Positions 47,128-58,749 of a stretch of DNA of 64,000 nucleotides are shown here, in pieces (position 1 is the first letter of the stretch; every line of letters starts with the position of its first letter). A program made the position numbers and the translations under genes. Below the pieces are notes generated by a model. That model was not told the origin of the DNA and searched no databases. It saw nothing but the letters and a program-made list of their open reading frames with translations. Source of the DNA: Nelumbo lutea (Eukaryota; Streptophyta; Magnoliopsida; Proteales; Nelumbonaceae); contig JAKGHH010000005.1 of the NCBI GenBank assembly GCA_022828595.1, forward strand, positions 52,819,655 to 52,883,654, in the 5' to 3' direction.

Positions 47128-49107
47128 CTATGCTCTTATAGCCTCTGGAAACACCCAACATTTGCTTACAATAAGAACAATTCCCTCTTCACTAGTATTT
47201 TTCTTAGTGTTGCCATTTCTTTGCAATAAATGAATACTTAATTTCTCTAAAAAACTAGAATAGAGATATGATATTTGAAGTGGCATTAATATCTAGCCTT
47301 GAGCGACTCATGGAATGTATCAAACATGGGCAAATCACCATAGGGGGGGGGGGAGGTGAGAATTGACGAAGTTACAAAGAGTGCCACAAATAGAGGGAGG
47401 GATAAGGTAAGAGGATGTCAACACTTCTTAGTAAAGGTTAATTTACTTTTGGTTTGTTCCTTCCATACTTTTGGTATGTTGGGCAGACTTTTCTCTTTTC
47501 TCTATGTCAATACCACAAATGTCCACTGATGTGTTCTAAAGGGGAACGATAAAAAGAAGTCTAGCATGCTTGTATCCTCCCCCTTCATCCCTCCAATGAG
47601 TGGATTGGTCAAGGCTTGACATTAAGGGAGTATTTTTGTGGTATATCAAACAACTTATGCATTTACATGTATATTTCTAGTTTTAGTGTCATTACAATTC
47701 CAAGCATTATGTATTTCCATTGTTGCTTGTGCTGACAATCATGATTAGGTAAGTTGGGAGTAAAAATGAGAAATTGATTTATCATTTTTACTAGTGAGTA
47801 GTGATCAAAGTTGCTAATTTTTCATCATACATTTTCAAGGCTATAAAGAACTGATTGGAACATCTTGGACCCTTGTATAGTTTATTAGTGTTTACCTCAT
47901 AACAGTCTTGTTGATTGTTAACCTAGTAAAATTCATCAATGCTCTCCTCTAAGTTTTCTATTCTTATTACAGTATATTATATCTAATGTATGAAAATCTT
48001 AGACATGCAAATGGTTGCTGCTTCATCTTGGTTGTCTTTCAATAGGTGTTACTTGATCATCTAGAAAACCTAATACATTTGAGCACTAAAGGCTCAGATG
48101 CATGCTTTTTATTCAATAGATTAATCATTGAACTTAAAGCACCATTTATGAATTGACACCTTGCTCTCATGGCACTCTCATTAAAAGTCAAGCCTTCAAC
48201 AAATGTTATAATTCCTATATTCTTAGTGGCTGAGAGTTCAGGGGACAGAAGTTTTAAATAGGTTGTGTTTCGATTTAGACATGGCTATTAAGTAAAAAAT
48301 ATCTATCCTGTTGATGCATTCTATGCTAGGACAAAACTTTAATAACTATTTAACTTTCTCTAGGTTTGTAAAACTAAAGGAAATTAGTTATCTTAATTTA
48401 GAAATTGAGTTCATGATGTGTGGCCTCTAAACTTCAGTTGGGAACTGGGGGTGGCATTTCCTATGTTTGATAGCAGTAGAACTACCCCCAATAAAATACA
48501 ATATTCTCTTATCATAATGTCATTTCTTATTTTCTTTTGTGAATAGCGTTGTTTATTAAAAAGATCATCATATAAACTACCATGAGAGAGAGAAGATGTT
48601 GGATGATCTTCCTCGATCAGAAATTTATTATTGTTGAGGCTGTAATGGATTTTTGAAGAAACAAAAAGGAAAATAGAAAGGAAGAAAGAGTACCTGGAAT
48701 CACTTACAAGGTGTCTAGAATCACTCACCATAATCAGCACAAACTTAACCACACTATAATTCTCATTTTTATATATGGTAATAGATTAAAGTGGCTAGTT
48801 GAACTGCAAAGTTTATTGCCTTGTATGAATAAGATTTTAAGGATATTGGGGCTCCTTAACGGTTGAAACTGAGCTTGAAAAGGTTACCATACTCTTGAAT
48901 ATTTTATTATTTATCTATTTTATCCACTAGGTTTATTCAACTCACTTCAATGCTTCTAGAAAACCTTCTTTTGTCTACTCAGCTTATTTTTTTAATTCAA
49001 ATTTTATCTTATTTTGTTTGATTGAAATACAAATGAATAAAATAAGACCAAAAGCAGAATAAAGTAACAACCAAACCATAATTAAACCAGAATTTGCACT
49101 CCTATGC
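47128..49107. other. Intergenic DNA, no supported gene
   Basis: AT-rich single-copy-looking sequence. A G-run lies at 47344-47353. The only sizeable open frame (48411-48752, minus) matches nothing I recognise and has poor coding character. Confidence 0.5.
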
Positions 49108-49110
49108 ATT

Positions 49111-50904
49111 CACTGCAAGAAAATATATTTCTAGCGGCAGTTTTTAATCCTTACTGTTTAACGACTGCCGCTAGAAATATTAATATGTAGCGACAGTCGA
49201 TTAAAACTGCCCCTACACAACAAATGGCTGCGCTACATAAAAAGGCGCAAGTTTCATTTTTGCCTTCCTCACGCCTCTTCCCGCCGTCTCTCTCCACTCT
49301 TGCTCAGTGTCCCTTTTTCTCTCCACCCATTACCTCTCCCCCTTTCTCTCACAGTCGCCCCTCTATCGCGTTCTCTCTCTCTCTCTCTCTCAGTTGTCCC
49401 TCTTTCGCTCTCTCTCTTGCTCTGTCAAGGGAGTGATGTCTCTGTCAAAATAGTGTTCTGAGGTAAAGTCGATGCTTCTTCAGGCCTTCTTCTCGGATTG
49501 GAATTCTAGGTTTTATTTCTAGGTAAAGCCTAACTTGAGGTAAGGTCGGTTCTTCGAAAAATATATGCATTCTAGGTTTTATTTCTATTGTTTTGTTTTC
49601 TCTGGTTTGGCCCTGAACGCCGGTCATTTGCCTTTTCCAACCTTTATCAATATTTTGATTTTTTTTTTTTCAATTTACTGTTTGTTTTCTTAGCATGATA
49701 GAATCGAGCTCATTTCCTGAACATATAGATTTAGGGTTTGTGTCGTTCATTTGATACTTTCACTTATAGGAAGTTAAGAATATTTGTTTTAGTTTTGATA
49801 TTTAAGCAGCGTACATATGAATTTTTAGATCTGCTATAGATCTGCTATTCGACGCTTTTGGTTCTTGCTTAGACTCTATTCGGCTCTAAATCTTCTGATG
49901 TAGATCTACTGATTTTTTAGTTGAAATAACTTGAGATATCTGTTGTAGCCTCTACGTTTTCTTTGTTTATTTTTCTAAGCCATTTGACATGATTAACTAC
50001 TCTTATAGTTTGATGTACTTTATAGATCTTGACTCTTTTAAATGATTATGTTAGCATACCATGTGGAAAGGTTGGGATAAACTATTCACCAAGCAGAAAT
50101 CTCTGAATTTCACTGTTTCAGTGCGCAGCTGGATGTTATTGTCTCATGAATCTATCAAAAAAAAATGTTATTGTCTCATGGAGATCATAAAAAATACTAG
50201 AAAAATATTTATGCCTATACAGGTTTGGAATGCTAATTGATATTGGTGAATCACAAAAGTTGAATCAATTGGGAATTAGAAATTGGGTTCCACTCCTAAT
50301 AATAACAACAGTGTATTATTGTCTGATGACTTTGATCTTGGTCATGGAATGCTAATTAACGTCTAATTACTGTCGCTGCATCACATTTGCAATGCCCGTT
50401 TAGGAGGGTTTCATGCAGTGGCTTTTAGCATTATAAAGTAGGCCTCACACAGAAAATAAAAAATAGATTTACATGAGCTAGAAAAACTATTTTCTGTAGC
50501 TTCTGGGACCTTCAGTCAATGCAGCTCAATCAATGTTGAAGAACTCCCAAACAGGCCTTTATCACCCAATGTTAAGTGTCTTTTTGTTTTTTTCAAGATA
50601 ATTACATACTGAGAGAAGAGCAGTGTTTTCAAACCACTGTTGATAGTGACCCAAGCAGAGGCAGTTTGCCAGGGCCCCAGGTTTTGATGCTTATGAGGGT
50701 GAGGGGTCAACCAAAACACTGGTTAAGACTTAAGTTAAGAGCATATATAGACAGGAATTTTCATGTCATAGCCCGTAGCTTTACTAGAACAGTCCTTGAT
50801 GGGTAATGGTGGATTGTGAATTATTCAAATCTCCCCGCCTGTTCTGGGTTTGCTTGATTTAGCGGCAGTTTTGGTTGCCGCTAAAAGTCATTTTTCTTGT
50901 AGTG
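49111..50904. mobile_element. Non-autonomous CACTA element with 3-bp duplication
   Basis: The left end CACTGCAAGAAAATATATTT and the right end (CACTACAAGAAAAATGACTT on the other strand) are CACTA-type termini. They are flanked by ATT at 49108-49110 and 50905-50907. AGCGGCAGT-type subterminal repeats follow both ends (CTAGCGGCAGT, GCCGCTA). The 1.79-kb inside has no transposase. It contains a CT-rich leader-like stretch (49250-49430) and a long T-rich intron-like stretch, which may be the captured 5' part of a gene. Confidence 0.85.
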
Positions 50905-52004
50905 ATTTGTAGTTTTGTACTAGTGAAAATAAAATTTCATTGCAACAAAGGGAAAGGCACACTTTTGATGAGTATTTTATTTTCCTTTTTTTTTTTAAAT
51001 CTTTTTGGCAAGGAAAAGACACTCTTTTGATGAGTGTTTTATTTTCCTTTTTTTGTAATCTTTTAATTTCATTTGAAATAAAATGTGAACAATTGGAAAT
51101 ATATATTACTTTTTATCTAATACTGAATTTCAGTTTTTAATGATATCATCTTTTATTTTGAATGGTTACAGAATGGACATAAGATTCTTATTGAAAATGA
51201 ATGTATATAATTGATTTGAAAAACATATTTAATATAATCTCTACATTGGGCCATGACAAACATACAGGTGGAGGTGTTTTCAACCACAAAGGTTTTTCAA
51301 GACGTTTATTATTAAACGTCACAAAAAGTAATTTAATTTTTTGCACCATTTGTAACGTTTAAACAATTGTCACTAAAAGAGTATTTTTTGTGATATTCTA
51401 GAAAATGTCGCCAAAATAAACAAAGAAATGTCACCAAATCTATGTTTAGGCAATTGTTGAAAACTTTTAGTGACGTTTGCAAAATGTCACCATTTTTTGC
51501 ACTATTTGTGACATTTAAATAAATGTCACCAAAAGAGGTGTTTTTCGTGACGTTTTAGAAAATGTCACAAAAATAAACAAATAAATGTCACCAGATCTAT
51601 GCATATGTTGAGGGCCCGGGAATAGGATCTTGTCACGGGTTGGTCCACGGGGAAAACCTCATATTTTCCCTTGTTCCTTCCTGCTCTTGATGAACCTATC
51701 TTGGCGCCTTTGGTGATTTGTTCAAGAGATCACCAACTCTCCTAACTCACTTCTTCAACTGAATATTTGATATCTCATTCAATAATGGGGTCTCCTTAAA
51801 TAGGAGATTACAAGAGTCCTAATCAAAGGGAGTCTCCTTGCTGAATAGAGAGACTTCCAGTTCTATCTTGCTAAGGATAAGATAAGCTAATCCTAATCTG
51901 ATAAGCTACTAACAAGATAGGATAAGGGATAAGAGATAAGAACAAGCAAATGAGCTAATCTAATCTAGATAAGGCTGCTGTTGCCGAACTGGGTAGGATG
52001 AGTA

Positions 52005-52568
52005 TCATTGAATCATTGCTGCTGTTGGCAATGGGTCAGGTGCCTGTTGCTGCCGGTGGCGATGGTACATCTTCCCGAGGAAGGCGTCCATAACATTACT
52101 CCCCTCCTGGACTACGAGCTTGTCCTCAAGCTCGAACTCTGGATATGTGGCTTGGAACTCTGCCAATGGGATCCATGTGGTTTTTGTTGATGGTAAATTA
52201 CACCATTCCACCAAGACTTCAAGGGTTCCACGATTGAAACGAGAGTGGGTGATAGCTTTAGGTTGGGGGACCAGCTTGCCATCTTTCAAGGGTGACAGGG
52301 AGGGAACTTGGTTTGGGGGAACACCCGTAAATGGCTTCAGCAAGATGTGGAAGACATCATGAATTCGACTGGTCTCAGGCAATTCCAGCTGGTAGGCCAC
52401 ACTGCCAATTCGTCTTAGAACCTTGTAGGGCCCAAAGAACTTAGGGGCCAGCTTCGGGGCAGCCTTTTGGCGCAAGGAACGTTGCCGGTAGGGCTGGAGC
52501 TTCAACCAAACAAATTGTCCTGGGTCGAATGGTAGTTCCCGGTGGTGCTTGTCATAGTGGAGCTTCAT
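52005..52568 (-). pseudogene. Gypsy integrase tail and chromodomain
   Basis: A 187-codon frame reads KLHYDKHHRELPFDPGQFVW, APKFFGPYKVLRRIGSVAYQ, RIHDVFH, then a chromodomain block ([36 protein letters not shown]). It continues into the LTR. Chromodomains steer integration toward marked chromatin. Confidence 0.93.
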
Positions 52569-52625
52569 GCGGAGCTGGGCCTGCTGTAAGCGAAGGCGGA
52601 CGTCGGCTAGGAGGGCGTCGCGTTC

Positions 52626-53467
52626 TTATAAGGAGTGATAAATTGCTTCCAAACGAGTAGAACCCAGCTCGTAGGACAGCAAGCGGGGAGGATCCCTGCC
52701 ATAAACGACGCGAAAGGGAGTCATGCCGAGAGAAGAATTGTAGGCTGTGTTGTAGTAGTACTCGGCCCAAGGGAGCCAATCCACCCATCGTGGTGGTTGA
52801 TCGCCTACGAAACAACGGATATACATCTCGATTGTGCGGTTAACCACTTCCGTCTGACCGTCGGTTTGTGGTCGGTGAGCTGATGAGTAGACCAGGGTGG
52901 TGCCTTGTAGCCGGAATAACTTTTTTCAAAAGGCACTAGTGAAGACCGGGTCTCTATCGCTGACTATGGATTCTGGTAACCCATGTAAGCGAAAGACATG
53001 TGTAAAGAAGGCGAGAGCAACCGAAGTGGCACTGTACGGGTGTGATAGAGGAATGAAGTGGGCGTATTTAGAGAAGCGGTTGACTACCACGAAGAGAACT
53101 GATTTGCCACCTACCTTGGGTAGTCCCTCAAGAAGTTCATGGAGATGTCGACCCAGATCTGTGTCGGGATGGAGAGGGGCTGAAGGAGGCCTGCTGGCTG
53201 TAGGTTTTCCCATTTGTGTTGTTGGCATGTGGAGCAATTCTGGACAAAATTTCGAATAGAAGTCTTCATACCTCGCCAATGGAAATCAGTCCGGACGCGG
53301 TGTAGTGTTTTTTGAATGCCCTTGTGGGTGGAGTTATGGATGCTGGTGATGATGGTGGGGATCAACGGGCAGTCTGGTGGAAGATGGACTCGTCCCTTAT
53401 ACAGTACCAACCCATCTTGAAGTGACCAATTGGGGTCGGCGGTGCCGGACTGGATCTTCTGTAGCAA
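52626..53467 (-). pseudogene. Gypsy integrase zinc finger and core
   Basis: The HHCC zinc finger (HNSTHKGIQKTLHR, NCSTCQQHKW) and core motifs (VNRFSKYAHFIPLSHP, SIVSDRDPVFTSAF, WVDWLPWAEYYYNTAYNSSL) are spread over three frames between 53467 and 52626. Confidence 0.92.
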
Positions 53468-53549
53468 GAGCGACCGTTCTGGGGACTGTGGTGCTGCCTT
53501 CTTAATGTCGTCAAATAGAGAGATCCGAGGTTGGGAATGCTACATAGAA

Positions 53550-53906
53550 CCATCGCGTCTTCATCTCGCCTAGGCAAGGCATCAGCTGCGCGATTTGAGG
53601 ATCCCGCCTTATATTCCACCCGGAAGTCAAACCCGAGCAATTTGCTAACCCAATGCTGCTGAGGGGAAGTGGTGAGATGCTGCTCTAACAGGTATTTGAG
53701 GCTATAATGATTAGCTTTGACGACGAACGACCGCCCCCACAAATATGGTCTCCAATGTCATAGGCTGGAAGCTTCAGGTGTCGGTCGGCCAGTCTGCGGT
53801 TGAAGAAAGCAATCGGGTGCCCTTGCTGCTGTAGTACGGCCCCGATACCCACTTCGGAAGCATTGCACTTGACTGTAAATTCGAGGGCGAAATTAGGTAA
53901 TTGCAA
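53550..53906 (-). pseudogene. Gypsy RNase H
   Basis: Motifs include [31 protein letters not shown] and, after a frame change, [20 protein letters not shown] and AADALPRRD. These are typical of Ty3/gypsy RNase H following the reverse transcriptase. Confidence 0.88.
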
Positions 53907-54105
53907 GACAGGGTGGAAGATAGGGCATTTCTCAGTGTTAGGAAAGCTTCATCTGCTACGATGTCACACTGGAAGGAATTTTTCTTCAACAGGTTGGTTA
54001 ATGGGGCTGCCAACACTCCATAGTTCTGTACAAATTTGCGGTAGTAACCCGTTAAACCGAGGAACCCACGTAAGGCCTTGGCTGATTGAGGTTTGGGCCA
54101 TTCTT

Positions 54106-54867
54106 TTATAGCCTGAATCTTGGATTATCAACTATCACACCCTGCCCATGGATGACGTGGCCGAGATAAAGAACCTGTCGCTCCCCGAAGGAGCACTTGG
54201 ACTGTTTCGGGAATAATTTGTGTTGGCGTAGGAGCTCGAAAACGGTTCTCAGATGGTGGACATGCTCTACCCATGAATTGCTGTAAACGAGGATATCATC
54301 AAAGAAAACCAAAACAAATTTGCGCAGATGGGGCTGGAATACCTCGTTCATTAGTGACTGAAATGTAGATGGGGCGTTGGAGAGTCCGAATGGCATGACT
54401 AAAAATTCGAAGTGGCCATGGTGGGTGCGAAAAGCAGTCTTCTTCACGTCACCGGGAGCCGTGCGAACTTGGAAGTATCCGGATCTGAGGTCCAACTTAG
54501 AGAAATACTGGGCACCATGCAACTCGTCTAGCAGTTCATCCACAACAGGAATAGGGAACTTATCTTTGATCGTCCGGTCATTGAGTTCTCTATAGTCAAC
54601 ACAGAACCTCCACGTTCCATCCTGCTTCGCCACCAATTGAACTGGTGAAGAGAAGGGGGAGTAACTTTTGCATATGATTCCTTGGTTCAGCATCTCTGTA
54701 CATTGTTTCTCTATCTCGTCCTTCTGTAAGTGAGGGTAGCGGTAAGGCCGGACAACGACTGGTGCTGAACCCGCCACCAAAGGAATACGATGGTCGCAAG
54801 CTCGGGAAGGGGGGAGGCCCTTGGGTTCCTGGAACAGATTTGAAAACTCGGCGAGAAGTTTTTCCAT
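54106..54867 (-). pseudogene. Gypsy reverse transcriptase
   Basis: A 253-codon frame includes VVRPYRYPHLQKDEIEKQ, WRFCVDYRELNDRTIKDKFP, YFSKLDLRSGYFQVR, GLSNAPSTFQSLMNEVF and the catalytic VLVFFDDILVYS. The frame closes after VIHGQGVIVDNP, where the downstream part is in another frame. Confidence 0.95.
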
Positions 54868-55164
54868 GGCTGCCGGTTCTGTCTGAAGTGCATGGACCTG
54901 TGGTGTCCTTTCTTTAACCCTGCAACCGTGTCATGAAACTTGCTTTCCATTTAGGTGGAAGGTCATGGTGAGTGCGTTGAAGTCCCACAAAATCGGCCCT
55001 AGGGTAATTAACCACTTGACCCCTAGAACAATATCGAACCCATCCAATGAAAGTACAAATAAATCAGCAAGAAACAATTCAGAATTGACTTGTACCGGCA
55101 CGCCCTTACAAATTCTTGTACTGTGAACTCTCTCACCATTTGCGATGACTACCTGTAGTCGCGG

Positions 55165-55635
55165 TCAAAGCTCCATTGGCAGCTTTAACTGAAGGGCGGC
55201 ATGTTCACTTACGAAGTTGTGTGTACTCCCTGAATCGACGAGAATGCACACCGGTTGGCCTGCTATCTGTGCCTGTAACTGCATGGTCTGAGAAGTTTTA
55301 ATGCCGGTGATCGCATGGAGAAAGATCTCTGGCTCGAATGTGACTGGTTCTTCTTCCTCCTCTTGTTCATCGATGAGGAGGCAAAAAAGCCTCTTGCATC
55401 TATGTCCTGCCGAGTAGAGGTCATCACAGTTGAAACATTGGCCTCTTGCTCGGCGTTCTGCCATTTCTGCCCTGGTCAGACGCTTAATGGGTGGAGCGGC
55501 CATGTTGCTACCTGTACTTGTCATTGGTCTAGAGGCGGTGGTGGTGGGAGATTTCAGTTCTTGGCTGGTAGCAGAAGAGGGGGTTGTTGCTGTTGATCTT
55601 GGGGGGTACCCATGAGTTTGGTGGCCGACCCACAT
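55165..55635 (-). pseudogene. Gypsy gag zinc knuckle and protease
   Basis: The 156-codon frame carries the CCHC knuckle (RGQCFNCDDLYSAGHRCKRL) and the aspartic protease start CILVDSGSTHNFVSEHAA. The protease continues in other frames to about 54950. Confidence 0.9.
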
Positions 55636-56404
55636 TAAAAATTCCGCGGCTGAGCTGCAGTTTGCGCTCGAACGCGTGGGCTAAGTTCATGGCTGTGACC
55701 AAATTTGAGGGATTCTGCATCTCGACATCCACCCGCAGGGGTTCTGATAGCCCTGCCGTGAACATATCCACTTGCTGGTTGGGTCGCACGGAGGATGCCC
55801 TCGCGAGGAGGGTTTGGAACTATTGCTGATATTCAACCATTGTGCCGGTCTGTTTAAAGTTAATCAGCTCACCCAGTGGGTTGCTGGTCAGTGGGGGTCC
55901 GAACCTAAGAAGGCAATAGGACTTAAACTAGGGCCAACTGAGCCCGGGTTCTTCTTGCTCTAACCGATAAAACCAAAGTTGTGCTTCCTCTGTTAAGTGA
56001 AAGGCGGCTAGACTTACCTCATCCCGGTCATCTATCCGTTGGTTGCGAAAAAATTGCTCGCAGTAATACAGCTAGCCTAAGGGGTCTCCGTTGCCGTTGT
56101 ACGACGGGAATTCCAGCCTGTTGTACTTGGGGACGACTGTGGTTCTTTGGATAACGGACTGCTGCTCGCCGGAAGACTCTAGCAGATCTGGTTGGCGGCC
56201 CTTGGCGGCTGTCCCTCCTTCAGAGTTCCCTTCCCTAGAAAGGAATAGCTCCATCAGGCGTCGCAGCTCCCTCACTTCTTCTTTGATCTCACGGATTTCG
56301 GAGCTGGTCTCCACGAGTTGGTGCTTGAGGTCATGGACCCTGGATGGTAGCTGCTCTAGATCACCCGTGACGCATTGCTCTGATACCAAGTTGCTCAAGA
56401 TCAC
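55529..56404 (-). pseudogene. Gypsy gag core
   Basis: The coiled-coil N-terminus (GDLEQLPSRVHDLKHQLVET), the linker [19 protein letters not shown] and, after stops, the retrotransposon gag core (FTAGLSEPLRVDVEMQNPSN, AMNLAHAFERKLQLS). The N-terminal part is closely related to that of 35957-39510. Confidence 0.88.
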
Positions 56405-57184
56405 CCATGACGCCTTGCTCTAATAACAATAAGATAAGAACAAACAAATGAGCTAATCTAATCTAGATAAGGCTGCTGTTGCCGAACTGGGTAGGATGAG
56501 TATCACTGAATCATATCTACTGCTGGCGGTGGGTCAGGTGCCTGTTGCTGCCGGCGGCGATGGTACGTCTTCCCGAGGAAGGCGTCCATAACAGCATAGG
56601 TGACTTGAAAACTTTTAGTGACTTCTACAAAAAACGCTTCCGTGACGTTTGTGCCCTCTTTAGTGATGTTTGTGTAACGTCACAAATATGCATTTTTTTG
56701 TAGTGTAGTGAAAGGTTATATGGGCTCCTATTCTGAAGAACTTGCCAACTGATGTATGGCTCAATTGGAATGTTTGCTTGTTCATTCTAATAAAGACTAG
56801 GATTTGAATCTGACTACATGGATATATAGTAGTGAGCGGAGAGTAGAATTCTTAGGGGATTTTCTCCATGAAAATCACAAAATAGAGCTAAGAAGATGGA
56901 GGTGGTTGCATATTATATAATAAAAAAAGGTATATGTAGAAATATACAAATAAGGAGACAAATACTACATGAATTGGTTAATGGTAAATACAAAACTCTC
57001 AGTTCCAAATGATAATGATCCATTTATAAATAACTGGTGAACCTGATCTCCAAGTGGTCGAATCCTTCTTGGTTTATTTGGAAAATTAGGAATGATAAAT
57101 GTTTTAATAACAAATTATATGTGTGTTTTGAAATTATATGTGTGTTTTGAAGAATATCCATGAGAATGAAGCTAATGAAAGTAC

Positions 57185-57812
57185 TAAAGTTTGGAAGTCT
57201 TTGTGTGGATCAATCCCAAACCTGAGACCATAAAAACAAAATTTGATGCCTCTTGCAAAACTGATGGCTGGTTAACTGCGATCAATTTAGTTGAAGCTTG
57301 GGTTGCTTGGGAAGTCATCAATATTGCTATCAATTTCAAGGACTCCCTGATCATTATTAAAAGTGACTCAAAGCTCGTCATTGATTGCCTGAGGAAGAAC
57401 GTAAAGCCCACGCAGAGATTGGAGAGCATCATCAAAAAATTTATTAGTGTACCTCCTCTTCAATTCCAGCATCACCTCCTGGCATATTTAACATGAAGTA
57501 AATCAAGCGGTAGATTAGCTTATGTGCGATTCTCTATCTTGTGACTCAGTCAATCTAGAATGTCTCCCTTGGAACCTTAGGTTTAATTTGTTTGCTTTTG
57601 TGATTCTTGGGACAGCTACCCCCGCCTGGCATATTTAACATGAAGTAAATCAAGCGGTAGATTAGCTTATGTGCGATTCTCTATCTTGTGACTCGGTCAA
57701 TCTAGAATGTTTCTCTTGGAACCTTAGGTTTAATTTGTTTGCTTTTGTGATTCTTGGGACAGTTACCCCCGCCTTGTGTTGTTCTTCCTATTTTTTAACA
57801 AAAAAAAAAAAA
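57185..57812 (+). mobile_element. LINE 3' fragment with 147-bp tandem duplication
   Basis: The plus strand encodes an RNase H-like piece (TKFDASCKTDGW, INFKDSLIIIKSDSKLVIDC). The 147-bp unit starting CTGGCATATTTAACATGAAG at 57479 is repeated at 57626 with few differences. A poly(A) tract ends the element near 57812. The 5' part is missing. Confidence 0.7.
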
Positions 57813-58159
57813 GAGAATTGTGTCATGTGCATTCTTATGTCTTGGGGCTTTAGTCTCATCATCGTCATCCGTGGGGGTTTTGGGAAAGGGCTACCTCCAA
57901 TATAAGGTGGCAAATGAATTTGATCTAATTTGGATTTGGGTATGGATCCAAACCTTAATCTTGTGAGCATTCTATGTTTTATTTATTTTTATTTTTTATT
58001 GCGAAGAACTACAAAATTCTATGTAGGGTAAGGAAGCAAGAGAGAGTAGGCTGATGTGAACAACCTCATTTTAGAATACAACAATAGATTCAATTCACTT
58101 ATATATTTTAATGTCTGATTTGATTAAAATATTAGTGAATTTATATATAATTAGAATAA
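57813..58159. other. Intergenic AT-rich DNA
   Basis: No coding or repeat feature is recognised. Confidence 0.5.
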
Positions 58160-58168
58160 ACTTACTAA

Positions 58169-58740
58169 TACAGGTGTAAAGTGGGCCATGCCGCCCTTCT
58201 TGATGAAAATTTTGGGCGTCAGTCTAGCACGACCCATGGCCTAGGCCCATGGGCCAAACCTTAGCCTAAGTCGGGTCATAGACCAGGCCAAAGCTATTTT
58301 TTCCTATTTATTTAAAAAAATTAAAAAAAAACTTAAAATTTTAATTTTATATGACATTTGATGTATACAATTGCTTATATATACAATAATTCAATAGATT
58401 AGTATAATAAAATTCAAAATAATTGTTTATTTTACTAATATATTATATACTATATATTATTATATAATATATAATATATATAAATATATAAAAATTATGT
58501 ATACATATAAAATATATATAAATAGTATATATGGGCAGTGCTGGGCTGTGCCGACATGTGAGTCTCGGGCGGCACGACCCGCTTGGTCGTGTTGTGCCAT
58601 GCCAACCCGTGGACTTCAAACCCCAGGCCCAACACGGCATGGACCATTATGCCGGGACTGACATGGCCTATGGGCTGTCATGCCATGCCGTGCCGGGCCA
58701 ATCCAAGGTCGTGACGCAGCCCAACCTGATTTATACATCT
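58169..58740. mobile_element. MULE-type non-autonomous element with 9-bp duplication
   Basis: The 572-bp insert is flanked by ACTTACTAA at 58160-58168 and 58741-58749. The ends are weakly inverted (TACAGGTGTAAAG and, on the other strand, AGATGTATAAATC). GGGCC/GGCAT-rich arms flank an AT-rich (TATA)n core at 58430-58530. There is no coding capacity. Confidence 0.75.
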
Positions 58741-58749
58741 ACTTACTAA

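Larger units (their letters stand above)
51606..56593 (-). mobile_element. Ty3/gypsy chromovirus, nearly complete but with a broken 5' LTR
   Basis: The left LTR (3' LTR of this minus-strand element) spans 51606-52095. Only the last 165 bp or so of the other LTR remain (about 56427-56593). GCATA flanks the whole at 51601-51605 and 56594-56598, so loss happened after insertion. The primer-binding site TTGGTATCAGAGC lies near 56376-56392, next to a short repeated patch (GATCACCC.TGACGC..TGCTCT) where the LTR is missing. The order gag, protease, reverse transcriptase, RNase H, integrase, chromodomain is that of chromoviruses. Stops and frameshifts occur in most domains. It is the fullest member of the family seen also at 12711 and 35957. 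Confidence 0.94.
51280..56705. mobile_element. CACTA-like element, split by a gypsy insertion
   Basis: Around 51280-51605 and 56594-56705, motifs GTGACGTTT, AAACGTCAC and AATGTCACC recur many times, as in CACTA subterminal regions. The right edge ends ATTTTTTTGTAGTG (CACTACAAAAAAAT on the other strand), a CACTA terminus. The left terminus was not found and may be lost. The gypsy element at 51606-56593 sits inside. Confidence 0.5.

Noticed and set aside
49224..49436. 70-codon Ser/Pro/Leu-rich frame as a gene
   Set aside because: It is CT-rich low-complexity sequence in a CACTA element, more like a leader than coding DNA.
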